Shown here in pieces: positions 1 to 9,444 of a DNA stretch of 64,000 nt; positions within the stretch are counted from its first letter, which is position 1; each line of letters begins with the position of its first letter. This DNA comes from JAWKTV01 sp041398905 (GTDB lineage: Bacteria; Planctomycetota; Planctomycetia; Planctomycetales; Planctomycetaceae). Made by a program: the position numbers and the translations under genes. The stretch is taken from positions 62,001 to 126,000 of the forward strand of contig JAWKTV010000015.1 of assembly GCA_041398905.1 (NCBI GenBank). The letters are read 5' to 3'. The notes under the pieces were generated by a model. It ran no database searches. It was not told where the DNA came from and worked only from the letters and a program-made list of their open reading frames with translations.

Positions 1-1637
1 GCTCCGGTCGGCTCGTTGAACGACCAGATGTTATTGACGAGGTCGAACATCACGATGGCGACGACCGACAGGATCGCGGTCGAGACCAGCAGGCCCGCGA
101 ACGTGCCGCCGCCCCACTCCTGCTCCACATATGCCGCGCCCGACGGGACCGCGAACTGTTGTCCGCCCGTCGACCCACCCTCGTCGAACACGTCTTCGTC
201 GGCGTCGAAGACGTCGAGATCGTCCAGCTCGTCGTCCTCACCCAGAATGTCGTCCGCCACTTCCAGGTCGTCATCGCCGAACTCATCGTCGGCGAACGCG
301 TCGTCGTCGGCCGACTCGTCGAGATCGAAGACGGCGTCGTCCATCACGTCCGAGTCTTCCGCGTCCGAGAGATCGAACACCGCCGTCTCATCGTCGCTGT
401 CCTGCGTCACGGACTCCAGCTCGAACTCACTGTCGTCCGCGCCGAGACTGGGAATCTCGTAAGCCGTGTCATCGTCGTTCCCCTTGGCGGCGAGCATCAT
501 CGGCGACGTCGCGCCGAACTCGTTCGAGTCCTCCAGCGAGATGCCGCTGTCCGCGATCGATTCCAGCGAAATCCCGCTGTCCGCCGCGGACTCCAGCGAG
601 ATGCCGCTCTCGCCGGCGATGTCGAGGGTGATCCCCTCGTCGTCGTCAGCCACCAGGGCGACGCCGCTGTCATTCGGACCCTGCAACGAAATCCCGCTGT
701 CACCCTGCAGCAGCATCGCGCTATCGTCGCCACCCAGCACAACGCCGCTCTCGTCGGACAGGACCGACGCCGCATCGTCATCGCCGGGCGTGAAGTCGAG
801 CGCGATCGCGTCATCATCGTCCGACAGCAGCGCGACATCGCTGTCGCTGCCATGCTGGTCGGCGTCCGGCTTCACCAGCTTCACGTCGCTATCGCTGCCG
901 GACTTCGGCGCGTCGGACACCAGGCGTACGTCGCTGTCGCTCGAATGCAGGTCATCGAACGCCAGCACCGGCATCTCGGCGCTGGACTCGCCGACGAGTT
1001 TCACGTCGCTGTCCGAATTCCCATCATCGCCAAGGTCGACCGGACGCACATCGCTGACCGAGTCCTTTAAACCCGCCCCGAAATCGCCACCCAGGAAGTC
1101 CTCGTCGTCTGCCCGCATCTCGATGTCGCTCTCCGACCCGCGGCCGGCATTGCCCATCACGGGGCGAACATCGCTGATCGACTCGTTCCCCGCCTTCGGC
1201 TGGAAAGCGTCCAGCGACTCGGAGCCGACCGGCGGCAGAGTGAGGTCATCCGGGAACGGCGCGGCGATCGAACTGCCCCCCCCCACCACTTGCACATCGC
1301 TGTCCGAGCCATCGTCGCCCAGATCGGCGAAATCGCCCATCAGCTTGACCTCGCTATCCGAGGTCTTGAGCGGATCGGGCTGCTGACGGATCACTGTCGC
1401 CTGCTCGCCAACCTCGTCCTCCATCCCGATCGCCGAGTCGCTCAGCAGTTGGATGTCGGGAGAGGAGTCCGCCTGACGGGACCGCAGCAGCGTCTGCACG
1501 TCCTCGTCGCGAAACTTCCAGGTACCACGATCGGCGAAGCCGCGAATCTCACCCTTCTCGCGCAGACGCACAAGCTCATCCGTCGCGAGGCCAAGCACGT
1601 CCGCCGCTTCTTCCAGGCTCAGGTATTTCTTAGACAT
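1..1637 (-). CDS. HTH-domain, acidic-repeat membrane protein (C-terminus cut off by window edge)
   Basis: Frame open from ATG at 1637 to the window edge, so about 545 residues are visible and the end is missing. Residues 1-55 form a MerR/excisionase-type helix-turn-helix (starts MSKKYLSLEEAADVLGL, later GTWKFRDEDVQTLL). A long, very acidic Ser/Asp-rich region follows with two repeat classes: about nine SDSDV-x-L-type units (SDSEVKLM, SDSDVRLV, SDSDVKLV) and then about seven DSGI-x-L units (DSGISLQ, ESGISLE, DSGISLE). An Asp/Glu-dense stretch precedes one hydrophobic helix (FAGLLVSTAILSVVAIVMFD) encoded near 35-105. The family fold of the N-terminus is clear; DNA binding, membrane anchoring and a docking role for the repeats are inference. 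I know similar planctomycete proteins only as hypothetical. Confidence 0.8.
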   Translation of the reverse strand, partial: MSKKYLSLEEAADVLGLATDELVRLREKGEIRGFADRGTWKFRDEDVQTLLRSRQADSSPDIQLLSDSAIGMEDEVGEQATVIRQQPDPLKTSDSEVKLMGDFADLGDDGSDSDVQVVGGGSSIAAPFPDDLTLPPVGSESLDAFQPKAGNESISDVRPVMGNAGRGSESDIEMRADDEDFLGGDFGAGLKDSVSDVRPVDLGDDGNSDSDVKLVGESSAEMPVLAFDDLHSSDSDVRLVSDAPKSGSDSDVKLVKPDADQHGSDSDVALLSDDDDAIALDFTPGDDDAASVLSDESGVVLGGDDSAMLLQGDSGISLQGPNDSGVALVADDDEGITLDIAGESGISLESAADSGISLESIADSGISLEDSNEFGATSPMMLAAKGNDDDTAYEIPSLGADDSEFELESVTQDSDDETAVFDLSDAEDSDVMDDAVFDLDESADDDAFADDEFGDDDLEVADDILGEDDELDDLDVFDADEDVFDEGGSTGGQQFAVPSGAAYVEQEWGGGTFAGLLVSTAILSVVAIVMFDLVNNIWSFNEPTG

Positions 1638-2182
1638 GATCTCGCCGCTGTGATGGGAGTAGCCGTGATGGCGATCGCGGTGTGCCCTCCTGGCGCGTCG
1701 TTATCCCTGGCCAATCGGCCTGACAGTCCTCGCAATGTCCGTCGGGTTCCCGGAGCGATCCGCCCCTGCGAAACCAGACTGCCTCCGAAGCGAAGTGGTC
1801 TCCAACTCGATCGACCACAACAGCCAAGGTAATCCACAAGGTTTACCAGTTGGCAGACCATGCGGACTGTTCGGAAAGTGGAAGTCGAGCGGACCCCGTC
1901 GATTGTGGCGGCTGAGCAGACAGGCCAGCGCCAATGGGTGAACACCCGAAAAATCCAGCTAACTTCATTGTAGAAGTCGACGATCCCACTGCAACAGGTT
2001 TTCGGCGGAAGCCCCCACTTGCCACCGCTCGCGCCGATCCCCTCGAACACCAGAACCGCCCAAACTACCTCCCCCGCGCGACCAGAAAACTTCACAGATT
2101 CCGCTCAAGCGGAACAACCCACACAGTCGATCTTCTGGGATAGCTGGCTGAATCCACAGCCGCCTCATCTGGAGATTGCGAC
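1638..2182. other. Intergenic region between divergent genes
   Basis: No convincing coding frame. It separates the minus-strand HTH gene from the plus-strand lipoprotein. It holds a possible minus-strand promoter (listed separately) and a short palindrome GGGTG-AA-CACCC at 1936-1947. Small frames in it lack coding character or ribosome binding sites. Confidence 0.6.
1967..1994 (-). promoter_or_regulatory. Possible sigma70-type promoter for the HTH/acidic-repeat gene
   Basis: Read on the minus strand there is TTGCAG, a 16-base spacer and TACAAT. This would give a leader of about 320 nt before the ATG at 1637. Sequence match only; planctomycete promoters are poorly characterised. Confidence 0.3.
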
Positions 2183-3013
2183 ATGGCGTTTCGTTGGACG
2201 TTGCAACTGCTCTCACTCGCGCTCTTGACGACCCTGTCCGGATGCGCCTGCTTCCATCACTGCGGAGACTACGGTTGGGGCTGCGGCTCTGACTGTGGAA
2301 CTTTCGGTGGCGGGTACTCCCAGTGCGTCGTCGACACCGGTTGCGGTGCCTGCGGAGGCATGATGGGTGGCTGTGATCAGTGCGGCCACGACTACGGATC
2401 CGTCGGCTATGGTGGCTACGGCGGCGGTCTCGCTCCCATCCACCGCGCCAGGATGATGCGGCAACGCAAGCTGCAGGCACAGCAGGTTGCGCACCGTTAC
2501 CGGGGCGACTCGCAGCTTGTCGGCTACGGACAGTTCGACTCGGAGCGAGGGCGTCGTTCCCGCAGGTCGTCCCGACGACATCACGACGACTACCAGTACG
2601 GCTATGACCCGCGCGGAGCCTACCACGACGACATGTACGACGACTACTACGGCATGGACGACATGTACGCCTACGAAGACTTCGGCATGCACGGTCTCAT
2701 GGACGGCGGCTGCAACTGCAACGCCGGCGGAGACATCACCGGCATGCCCACTCTCGAAGGCGGCTGGGTGGACGCCGGTGAGTGGCAGGAAGGAACCTAC
2801 ACCGATGGGCAATGGGTCGAGCAAAAGCCGACTCCCGCCGCCGCTCCCCCAACGGCCGCCGAGCCAACACCCAGTGGCGAACCAGTCCCCATGCCCACCA
2901 CCTACGAACCGTACTACATGCCCCGCACCGCTCCCGAGTACAGCGAAGTGTCGCAGTCCACACCCGCTGGACAGGATATCCAGCCCGTGCTCTATGTTCC
3001 GGGCGGCCTGTGA
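2183..3013 (+). CDS. Cys/Gly-rich secreted lipoprotein, unknown function
   Basis: 276 residues. N-terminal lipoprotein signal peptide with lipobox LSGC (Cys21). GGAG about nine bases upstream supports the ATG. The mature part begins with a Gly/Cys-rich stretch containing HHCGDYGWGCGSDCG-like spacing, then a basic Arg-rich patch, then a Tyr/Asp/His-rich stretch with repeated DDMYDDYYG-like units, and a Pro/Thr-rich tail. The cysteines suggest disulfides or metal binding, but no catalytic family is recognised. It is followed by a strong hairpin terminator, so it is probably transcribed alone. Proteins of this composition are frequent in planctomycetes, where cell-surface proteins are often Cys-rich; placement at the outer surface is inference. 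Confidence 0.75.
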   Translation: MAFRWTLQLLSLALLTTLSGCACFHHCGDYGWGCGSDCGTFGGGYSQCVVDTGCGACGGMMGGCDQCGHDYGSVGYGGYGGGLAPIHRARMMRQRKLQAQQVAHRYRGDSQLVGYGQFDSERGRRSRRSSRRHHDDYQYGYDPRGAYHDDMYDDYYGMDDMYAYEDFGMHGLMDGGCNCNAGGDITGMPTLEGGWVDAGEWQEGTYTDGQWVEQKPTPAAAPPTAAEPTPSGEPVPMPTTYEPYYMPRTAPEYSEVSQSTPAGQDIQPVLYVPGGL

Positions 3014-3049
3014 TCGCTCACAGTCGACGAGCCTGAAAACGATTCACCA

Positions 3050-3077
3050 ACACGCCCCGCGATCTCGCGGGGCGTGT
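3050..3077. terminator. Strong hairpin terminator
   Basis: Perfect 13-bp stem, ACACGCCCCGCGA paired with TCGCGGGGCGTGT around a 2-base loop. It sits between the lipoprotein gene and the convergent toroid gene, and could serve both. Confidence 0.75.
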
Positions 3078-3151
3078 CGTCGTTTCCATGACCGCGCCAA
3101 CAGGTGACTTTGCTGCCCCACCCGCGGCTGCCACGGGTGCCCCGCGAAAGT

Positions 3152-3192
3152 GGAAACCCCCGATCTCTCGCACGCTGCGCGAAGGGGCTTCC
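3152..3192. repeat. Palindromic intergenic element (GGAAnCCCC core)
   Basis: GGAAACCCC and GGGGCTTCC pair (one mismatch) around a 23-base loop beginning CGATCTCTCGCA. The arms and the CGA..TC.CTCGCA loop start resemble the core of the larger palindrome at 57831-57929, suggesting a dispersed REP-like family. Confidence 0.4.
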
Positions 3193-3250
3193 TGCTGAGC
3201 GAGCCCCGTCAGGCGTCCCAGCTTGTGCGACCAGGCCTCACTGGCACCCG

Positions 3251-4445
3251 TCATTCGGCCAGCAGCGCCTGTACCGCCAACCCGGTCGCCAACAGCGGAT
3301 CGTCCTCCTTCATCAGGAGCTGCGACGGTTGATGAAGGAACCATCGTCACGCACCCGCGTTCGCAGCAGCGCGGTGATCTGCTCCTGCCAGTCGCCCGGC
3401 CCGCCAACCGCCGCATACACGGCAGCCCGTACCGACAGGTGATAGTAGAAGATCGCCTCGCCCCACGGCTCGGGATCGTCCTGCGGGATTCCTTCCGGAT
3501 AGTCGAGCCGCGAATGGGCTGACACCCAGCGTGTCGCGGCCTGCACTCGCTCGTCGTCACGTGGCACCCCGATCGCCAGCAGCGCGAGCAGGCCATCGCA
3601 CGTCGCCGAAGCGTAGCTCCGGAAGTACGGTCGCTCGCCGTCGGTCGCTTCGCCCCCTTGTTCGCCGCCAGCACCACCGGCGAGAAATAGAACCCGCCAT
3701 CGCTCGGAACCGGCAGAATCTCGTTCTGGTTGAACGGCGTCAGCGAAGGCTGCTCCCGACCCGGCCCGGGCAGCTTCTGCAACACCGCCAGAAACTCCGC
3801 CGCGCTCTCCCGCTGCTCCGGCGTCAGGCCACCCGTCTCGGCAAGCGCTTCGAGCACGTACCGCGTGTGGGCAAGGTCGACATGCCCCGGTCGCGCGGGT
3901 GTATGGACGGCACCAAAGCCCCACCCGCCATAAGCCGCATCACCCCGGGTGAAACCGCGTCCCTCCGTCAACTGCTCACTCGCAAGGTACGACCGCATCC
4001 GTTGAATCGCGGAGTCGTGCCCCTCCTCGTCGACGCGATGCAGCACTCGCAACGCATCGGCCGTCGAGTAGTTCGGATACTCCAGCACATCCGGGTCGGA
4101 TCGTCCCAGCACCGCCGGCTCATCGAGCAGGTTCCCCAACAGGAACTCCACGGCCCGCTCGACACCACCCTGTGGTCGAGGGACCAGTTCCACCGGCACC
4201 GACAACAACGTTCGCAGCACAAACGAGCTGATCGCCGTCCCGCGCCGCAGCAGGGCGTAGACCTCGCTGTGCCAGGCTCCATCCGCCTGCTGCTGACTCC
4301 ACAGCCACTTCGCCGCATCGACCAGCATCTCGCGTCGCAGCGTCAACGCGTCCGCCGGGCGCGGCCCCGCCGACACTCGCCAACCGACCGTGGCCGCCGC
4401 CACCCCGGCTCCGCACACCCGTCGACAGAATTCACGTCGTCGCAT
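3251..4445 (-). CDS. Secreted prenyltransferase/squalene-oxidase-repeat protein (frameshifted in this assembly)
   Basis: About 398 residues. Start at 4445 is fixed by a perfect AGGAGG six to seven bases upstream; a start 33 codons further up lacks this. The N-terminus MRRREFCRRVCGAGVAAA resembles a Tat or Sec signal. The body has alpha/alpha-toroid repeats as in squalene-cyclase-like proteins (LWSQQQADGAWHSEV, YGGWGFG, DGGFYFSP). Two frame changes are needed. At 3653-3657 a run of five C should be six, restoring NKGGEATDGERPYFRSY. Near 3317-3330 another lost base restores the tail LMKEDDPLLATGLAVQALLA. Similar toroid proteins are abundant in planctomycetes and generally lack cyclase active sites, so enzymatic activity is not claimed. 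Confidence 0.75.
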
Positions 4446-4620
4446 CCTGAATCCTCCTGAGAGTCGCCGTACGCTCCGCGAACGATGGAGCATCGTGGAA
4501 CCAGCGAACCAATCCGACCTCGACCACTCACGCGCCGTCGTCAATGACCTGATCGTGGATCGCCCATCGTTTCACACGCAGCGAACCGTGGGCGATCGCA
4601 CGATCAATGCCAGCGACTCG

Positions 4621-5988
4621 TCACGGCGTCGCAACTTCCGCCGGCTTGTCGTCCCCGGCCCGCTTGGCGGCGTTCTTCGCGATCAGAGTCAGCAGTTCCG
4701 CTTCGCGGTCGGTCGTCAGGCACTGCACCACCGCCGCTGTGCAAAACACCGGGCTGGTGATGCAGTGATGCCCGCTCCAGCTTCCATCCGGGTTCTGCAC
4801 CTTCGCCAGCCGCGTGTGCATCTTCTCGTTCCAGTTCGTCCACGGTTCTCCCCCTTGAATCACCATCGACTCGCTGGTGAACAGGTAGCTCAGGAACTCC
4901 TCGCCTCCGTTGTTGCCAAAGCCCGCCAAAACGTTGTCGTCGTTGACGGCGTCGTTCTGAGCCTGCAACGCGGCGTTCGCCGCGGCGAACTTCTGCGCCT
5001 GCGGCCGCGCGACACCCGAGGTCACCAGATTCTCGACGTTGACCGGCGCGTCAGCCGCCAGCTTCCCTTCACGCTTGGCTTGATCCACCGCATCGGTCGC
5101 AGCCTTTGCCTCACCAGCGTTGGCTCGCTGAGAACTCGAGAGAGCATACAACGCGACACCCGCACCCGCCTCCGCCCGAACCGTACCCGTCGCGGTATCG
5201 AAGTTCCCCTTCTGGTAATCGCGCGCCTTTTCGAGACGCGACTCATCCACCGGGCAGCCCACAGCCTGCGCGAGTTCGTACGACTGGCACGCCAGTGACG
5301 ACTGTAGCACTGGTGCCCAGCCGCCGCCTGTGTTCCAGCTTCCGTCCTGCTGCTGCGACAGTTCCACCTTCTTGATACACGTCGCCAGTGCCTTCCCAAC
5401 GCGGGCATGCAGCTTGTCACTCTTGTCGAGCTTCGTCAGCACGCGGGCCAGGTACTGCGCGGTCATCGACGTATCGACGAGCGGCCCGAGCTTCGTCTGC
5501 GGCTGCGTGCCGGTCAGTTCAGTCACCTTCGGACTCTCCGCTGGCGAACTCTCGACCGCCGTACAGAGGTACTCGGTCGCCCTTCGTACGATATCCTTGT
5601 ACTTCCCGGCGGTCGGAGTGTGGCCGGCCCGCAGCAGCGCGGTAGCAACAAACGCCGTCGTCGCCGGATCAGTCACGATCGCATGCGGGTCACGAATCTC
5701 CTGATGCGCGTGCGATCCCGCGCCCCAGCCGCCATCCTTGTGCTGCGCCTCGGCCAGCCACGTCAGCCCGCGGGTCACGAACTCCGAAATCTCGCGCGGC
5801 TTCGGCACCTCTGCGGCTGTCGCCCCCTCGGTTTCGGCAGGCTCTCCCCGCTCGTCCGCCGTGGCACCTCCCGTTCCCTGCGGACGACCCGGCCGCGGAT
5901 CGTTCCCCTGCGACACCAGCCCCAGCCCCGCCACGAACAATGTCGCCGTGGCGACGACGACAATCGGCAATCCCTGTGCAGTCTTCAT
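4621..5988 (-). CDS. Exported squalene-cyclase-repeat (alpha/alpha-toroid) protein
   Basis: 455 residues, one uninterrupted frame. ATG at 5988 chosen because GGAG lies eight bases upstream; ATG at 5994 is too close to it. N-terminal hydrophobic export signal or anchor (LPIVVVATATLFVAGLGLV), then a Pro/Glu/Ala-rich linker. Toroid repeats follow: GLTWLAEAQHKDGGWGAGSH, QQDGSWNTGGGW and NPDGSWSGHHCITSPVFCTA, each carrying the QxxDGSW-type signature of prenyltransferase/squalene-oxidase repeats. It lies directly upstream of the related gene ending at 3251, with only about 175 bases between, so the two may be co-transcribed. Role in the periplasm is unknown. Confidence 0.8.
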   Translation of the reverse strand: MKTAQGLPIVVVATATLFVAGLGLVSQGNDPRPGRPQGTGGATADERGEPAETEGATAAEVPKPREISEFVTRGLTWLAEAQHKDGGWGAGSHAHQEIRDPHAIVTDPATTAFVATALLRAGHTPTAGKYKDIVRRATEYLCTAVESSPAESPKVTELTGTQPQTKLGPLVDTSMTAQYLARVLTKLDKSDKLHARVGKALATCIKKVELSQQQDGSWNTGGGWAPVLQSSLACQSYELAQAVGCPVDESRLEKARDYQKGNFDTATGTVRAEAGAGVALYALSSSQRANAGEAKAATDAVDQAKREGKLAADAPVNVENLVTSGVARPQAQKFAAANAALQAQNDAVNDDNVLAGFGNNGGEEFLSYLFTSESMVIQGGEPWTNWNEKMHTRLAKVQNPDGSWSGHHCITSPVFCTAAVVQCLTTDREAELLTLIAKNAAKRAGDDKPAEVATP

Positions 5989-6417
5989 CGTCATTGCTCC
6001 GTTTGTGCAATAGTTCTCTCGACCATCGCCCGCGCGACGGACAGAAATGTGAACGCGATCGACCAAACTTCAACCTGTCACCACCCACCACGCCGAGGCT
6101 TCCGGCCTGCTTCTCAAGCCAGCCCCGCGTCGCCTGCGACCCGCTATTCAGGACGAGACCAGCACTCCAGAAGTTCCCTGGTTTTCGTGCTGAGCTTCGC
6201 GGTGTTGGTCACACGATCGAACGTCGATCGACGCGACTCCCACCATATCCGGCATCAGACGCCGTCGATGTCACGACTGTGTAACGACTGAGTCGACGAT
6301 TTCTTAACTCGTGGCGAGCGGCCTTGTCTGCGAAGATGCCTTCCGGTCCGGATGCCATCACCAGCGCATCCCAACTGCTCCTGCTGCCCCGCCCACTCCC
6401 ACCCTGCCGACGCCAAA
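5989..6417. other. Intergenic region between divergent genes
   Basis: About 430 bases with no supported gene. The two flanking genes diverge, so promoters for both should lie here; I could not pick a convincing -35/-10 pair. An AT-richer patch with TTTCTTAACTCG lies near 6299-6312. Confidence 0.5.
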
Positions 6418-8155
6418 ATGTGCTGTCCGATGCTCTTGTCCGCCGCCACTCAAAGTGAAGTCTGGCACTCCGTGGCCGACGCGCTCGTGCTCCTCGCGGC
6501 GGCACTCCTGTGCGGCACGCTCGCCGAGCGGCTCCGGCAGAGTGCGATCGTCGGCTATCTCGCCGCCGGCGTGCTCGTCGGCCCCAACCTCCTCGGCTGG
6601 ATCGCCAATCAGCAGGACATCTTCAACCTCGCCGAACTTGGTGTCGCGCTGCTGCTGTTCACCATCGGCCTCGAGCTTCGCTTCCCCGATTGCTCAAGCT
6701 TGGCCGTGTCCCCCTGCTCGGCGGCGTGACGCAGGTGGTCTGCACCCTCCTCGCGGGCTGGGGGATCGCCTTGCTTTGCGGCCACAACACCGAAGAGTCG
6801 ATCGCCATCGGAGCGATGGTCTCGCTCAGCAGCACCGCCTGTGTGATTCGATTACTCAGCGACCGCGCGGAACTCGACACGCCCCACGGCCGCCGTCGCT
6901 CGGCATTCTGCTCGTGCAGGACGTCGCCGTCGTGCCGTTGATGCTGATCGTCACCGCCCTGCTGCACGGCGGAGGCGTCGCCGCCATCGTCCGCGAGCTC
7001 GCAATCTCCCTTGCAATGGCGATCGTACTCGTCGCTGTCTCATATCTGTTCTTCAATCACCTGCTGCCCCGACTGCTCGCCTCGCGAACGATTCACCGCA
7101 ACCGCGACTTCCCCATCCTGCTGACGATGGTGCTCGCCATCGGCTCCGCATGGACGGCCCATCGCTTCGGCCTCAGCCCCGCGCTGGGGGCATTCGTCGC
7201 CGGCGTGCTGCTCGCGATCTCGCCCTTCGCCACCCAGATCCGCGCTGACGTGCAGCCCCTCAAAACGGTGCTTGTGACGCTGTTCTTCGCCGCCGTCGGC
7301 ATGTTCGCCGACCTCGGCTGGGTCGCCGAACACTTCGGACTCGTCAGCCTGCTGGTCGTCGCGATTCTGATCGGGAAAGCGGTGCTGACCACCGGACTCA
7401 CCTGGCTCATTGGCCTTCCCTGGCAGTTCGCCATCGGCACAGGCTTGTGCCTCGCACAGGTCGGTGAGTTCTCGTTCGTGCTCGCCACTGTCGCCCGCGG
7501 CACTCCCGAGGCCCCCGGAATTCTCTCCGACACCATCTTTCGCGCCATCGTCTCCGCAACGATCGCCACCCTCATCGCCACGCCCTACCTCGTGGCGGCC
7601 GCTCCGCATGCCGCCGCCTGGCTCCGCAAGCTGCTCGGCCTCGGTAATGTCGATGTGATTTCGGCCCAAACCTCACAGACCGGCGAAGGTGGCGAGCAGC
7701 TCTCCACATATCATCATCCCGCCACCATCATGCTTATCGGCTTCGGTCCCGCCGGGCAGCGAGTCGCTGGCGAACTGCTGCAGGCCGGCGAGCGAGACAT
7801 CATCGTCATCGATCTCAATCACGAGAACCTGCACATCGCGGCACTCTACGGGCTGACCACACAGTTCGGCGACGCCACCCGGGTCGAAGTCCTGGAGCAT
7901 GCCGGCGTCAGCCAGATGACAACCGTCTGCATCACGCTCCCCAGCCCGCCGGTCAACCAGCAGATCATCCATCTCGTCCGGCAACTGGCCCCCGACGCCA
8001 CGTTGTACGTCCGCTGCCGTTATCACGTGCAGCACTGGATGCTGCTCGCCGCCGGGGCCGACGTCATTGTCGACGAGGAAGAACACGTCGGCGAGCGGCT
8101 CGCCCAACGGATGCTGGAACTGCGGTCCAACACCCCCCCGTCGCCCCCGGGCTGA
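6418..8155 (+). CDS. Kef-type cation:proton antiporter with C-terminal RCK/TrkA-N domain (frameshifted in assembly)
   Basis: About 578 residues when joined. The N-terminal two thirds is a CPA2-family membrane domain with about 12 hydrophobic segments: VGYLAAGVLVGPNLLGWI, LAELGVALLLFTIGLELRF, SLSSTACVIRLL, LGILLVQDVAVVPLMLIV, FGLSPALGAFVAGVLLA. The C-terminal part starts at ATIMLIGFGPAGQRVAGELL, the Rossmann nucleotide-binding motif of RCK domains, as in KefB/KefC and YbaL. It likely exchanges K+ or Na+ for protons under nucleotide control. Two frame changes are needed: in CCCC at 6684-6687 and near 6893-6899; homology continues across both. No strong ribosome binding site, so the start (6418 or 6430) is uncertain. 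Confidence 0.85.
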
Positions 8156-8206
8156 CGCGCGCCACAGCCACCCGGCCCCGATCGTGTCGCGGACAGACTC
8201 AGACCC

Positions 8207-8866
8207 TCACCCGCAGTCCGCCGCCGCGCGAACATCCGCCGCGACCTCGTCCAGTGTCCGCAGCTCGCCGTCGCGGGTCACGTCAATCGTCCGCCACCGC
8301 TCGTCCGTCGCCGCCAGCGCGCGATAGACTTCGCGAACCGACGCCTGGTAGACGCTGTCGGCCTCCTGCAGATCGGCCATCTGATCCGTGTAGTCCCGCG
8401 GAGCTTTCCGCGCGACCAGCTCCCGCGACACTTCGGCGGGTATGTCCAGCAGGATGACCCGGTCCGCCCGCGGTAGTCCATAGATGTCGTACTCGATCCG
8501 CTCGATCCACTCCCGCAGCTCCCCACGACTCTCGACCGCCGCCTTGCACGATTGATGTGCGATGTTCGACGCCACGTAGCGATCCAGCAGCACGACGTCA
8601 TGCTCCGCGATCGCGTCCAGCAACCGTTGTTTCGACTCGAACCGATCCCCCGCGAACAGCAGCGAGACGAGGAATGGGTCGACCTCCGCGAGGCTGCCGA
8701 ACCGGCCATTCAGAAACTCGCCAATCCGCGCACCGAAGAACGTCTCCGCGTAGCGCGGAAAACCGAGCGTGGCGACTGAACGCCCCTCGCGACGCAACGT
8801 CTCCGCCAGCCGGGCGGTCTGCGTCCCCTTGCCCGAACCATCGATCCCTTCAATCGCGATCAGCAT
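8207..8866 (-). CDS. tmk: Thymidylate kinase
   Basis: 219 residues, the usual length. dTMP + ATP to dTDP + ADP in dTTP synthesis, cytoplasmic. P-loop IEGIDGSGKGTQTARL at the N-terminus; the Asp-Arg-Tyr motif is in VVLLDRYVASNIAHQS; RADRVILLDIPAEVS is the strand before the lid. The lid region (ARKAPRDYTDQMADLQEAD) carries few arginines, and the P-loop has Gly rather than Arg after Ser, which differs from E. coli Tmk; other sequences of this sub-branch share this. Monocistronic as far as visible, convergent with the antiporter gene. Confidence 0.92.
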   Translation of the reverse strand: MLIAIEGIDGSGKGTQTARLAETLRREGRSVATLGFPRYAETFFGARIGEFLNGRFGSLAEVDPFLVSLLFAGDRFESKQRLLDAIAEHDVVLLDRYVASNIAHQSCKAAVESRGELREWIERIEYDIYGLPRADRVILLDIPAEVSRELVARKAPRDYTDQMADLQEADSVYQASVREVYRALAATDERWRTIDVTRDGELRTLDEVAADVRAAADCG

Positions 8867-9042
8867 CGTTCACAAACAGCGGTTGAGAGTGCGAGCAACT
8901 TGGGCGGTCTCGTCAGCGACGACCGGCACCGCGGATTCTGGAACGCGATGACGTCACCACGAACAACCTCGAGGCCAACGCGGCCCGCGGCGGTACTCAA
9001 TGAACATCGGCCCGCCACTTCCGCGGCCGGCATTCGCGGCAC

Positions 9043-9444
9043 TCAACAAGCCGCATCCGCTTCACCGCTCCGCGCCGCCAGGCAACTCTCGCGGGCCGCA
9101 TCGAAGTCATCGGCGACATTGAAGTACTGCAGCAGCTTCGCGGTACCCAGAATGTCCGCCAGCGAATCACGCACGCGGCACATCGCCATCCGGCCTCCGG
9201 CGCGATCCAGCCGGCGATGCAAAGTGATCCATTTGCCAATCACGGAACTCGTCACATAGTCGAGACTGTTGACATCCAGCACCACATGCCGGTGCTGCAG
9301 CTTGTCCACCAGAGCCACCAGCTCGTGACCGAGCTGCTCGATGTTGTCCTCATCCGTCAGACGCTTCGTGACAAACCGCGCGACGACGACATCCTGATCG
9401 CCATCGATATCAAAGTACCGCGATTCAAAGTCGTCGGTCAGCAT
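9043..9444 (-). CDS. STAS-domain protein (anti-sigma factor antagonist-like)
   Basis: 133 residues, a single STAS domain. The conserved beta-strand and phosphorylation-loop region reads VVLDVNSLDYVTSSVIGKWI, where one of the two serines in the TSS turn matches the SpoIIAA phosphoserine. GGRMAMCRVRDSLADIL is the next STAS strand and helix. The ATG overlaps the end of mtaB by seven bases (ATGCTGA), so translation is probably coupled. Known STAS proteins of this type switch an anti-sigma kinase by phosphorylation; no such kinase or phosphatase is encoded nearby, so the partner is unknown. Confidence 0.85.
   Translation of the reverse strand: MLTDDFESRYFDIDGDQDVVVARFVTKRLTDEDNIEQLGHELVALVDKLQHRHVVLDVNSLDYVTSSVIGKWITLHRRLDRAGGRMAMCRVRDSLADILGTAKLLQYFNVADDFDAARESCLAARSGEADAAC

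Noticed and set aside
159..1386. Two long plus-strand open frames (about 300 codons each) at 159-1070 and 466-1386
   Set aside because: They are antisense to the HTH/acidic-repeat gene, whose repeat structure and HTH motif are clear. GC-rich repetitive DNA leaves antisense frames open; their translations are low-complexity Ser/Arg-rich with no family likeness.
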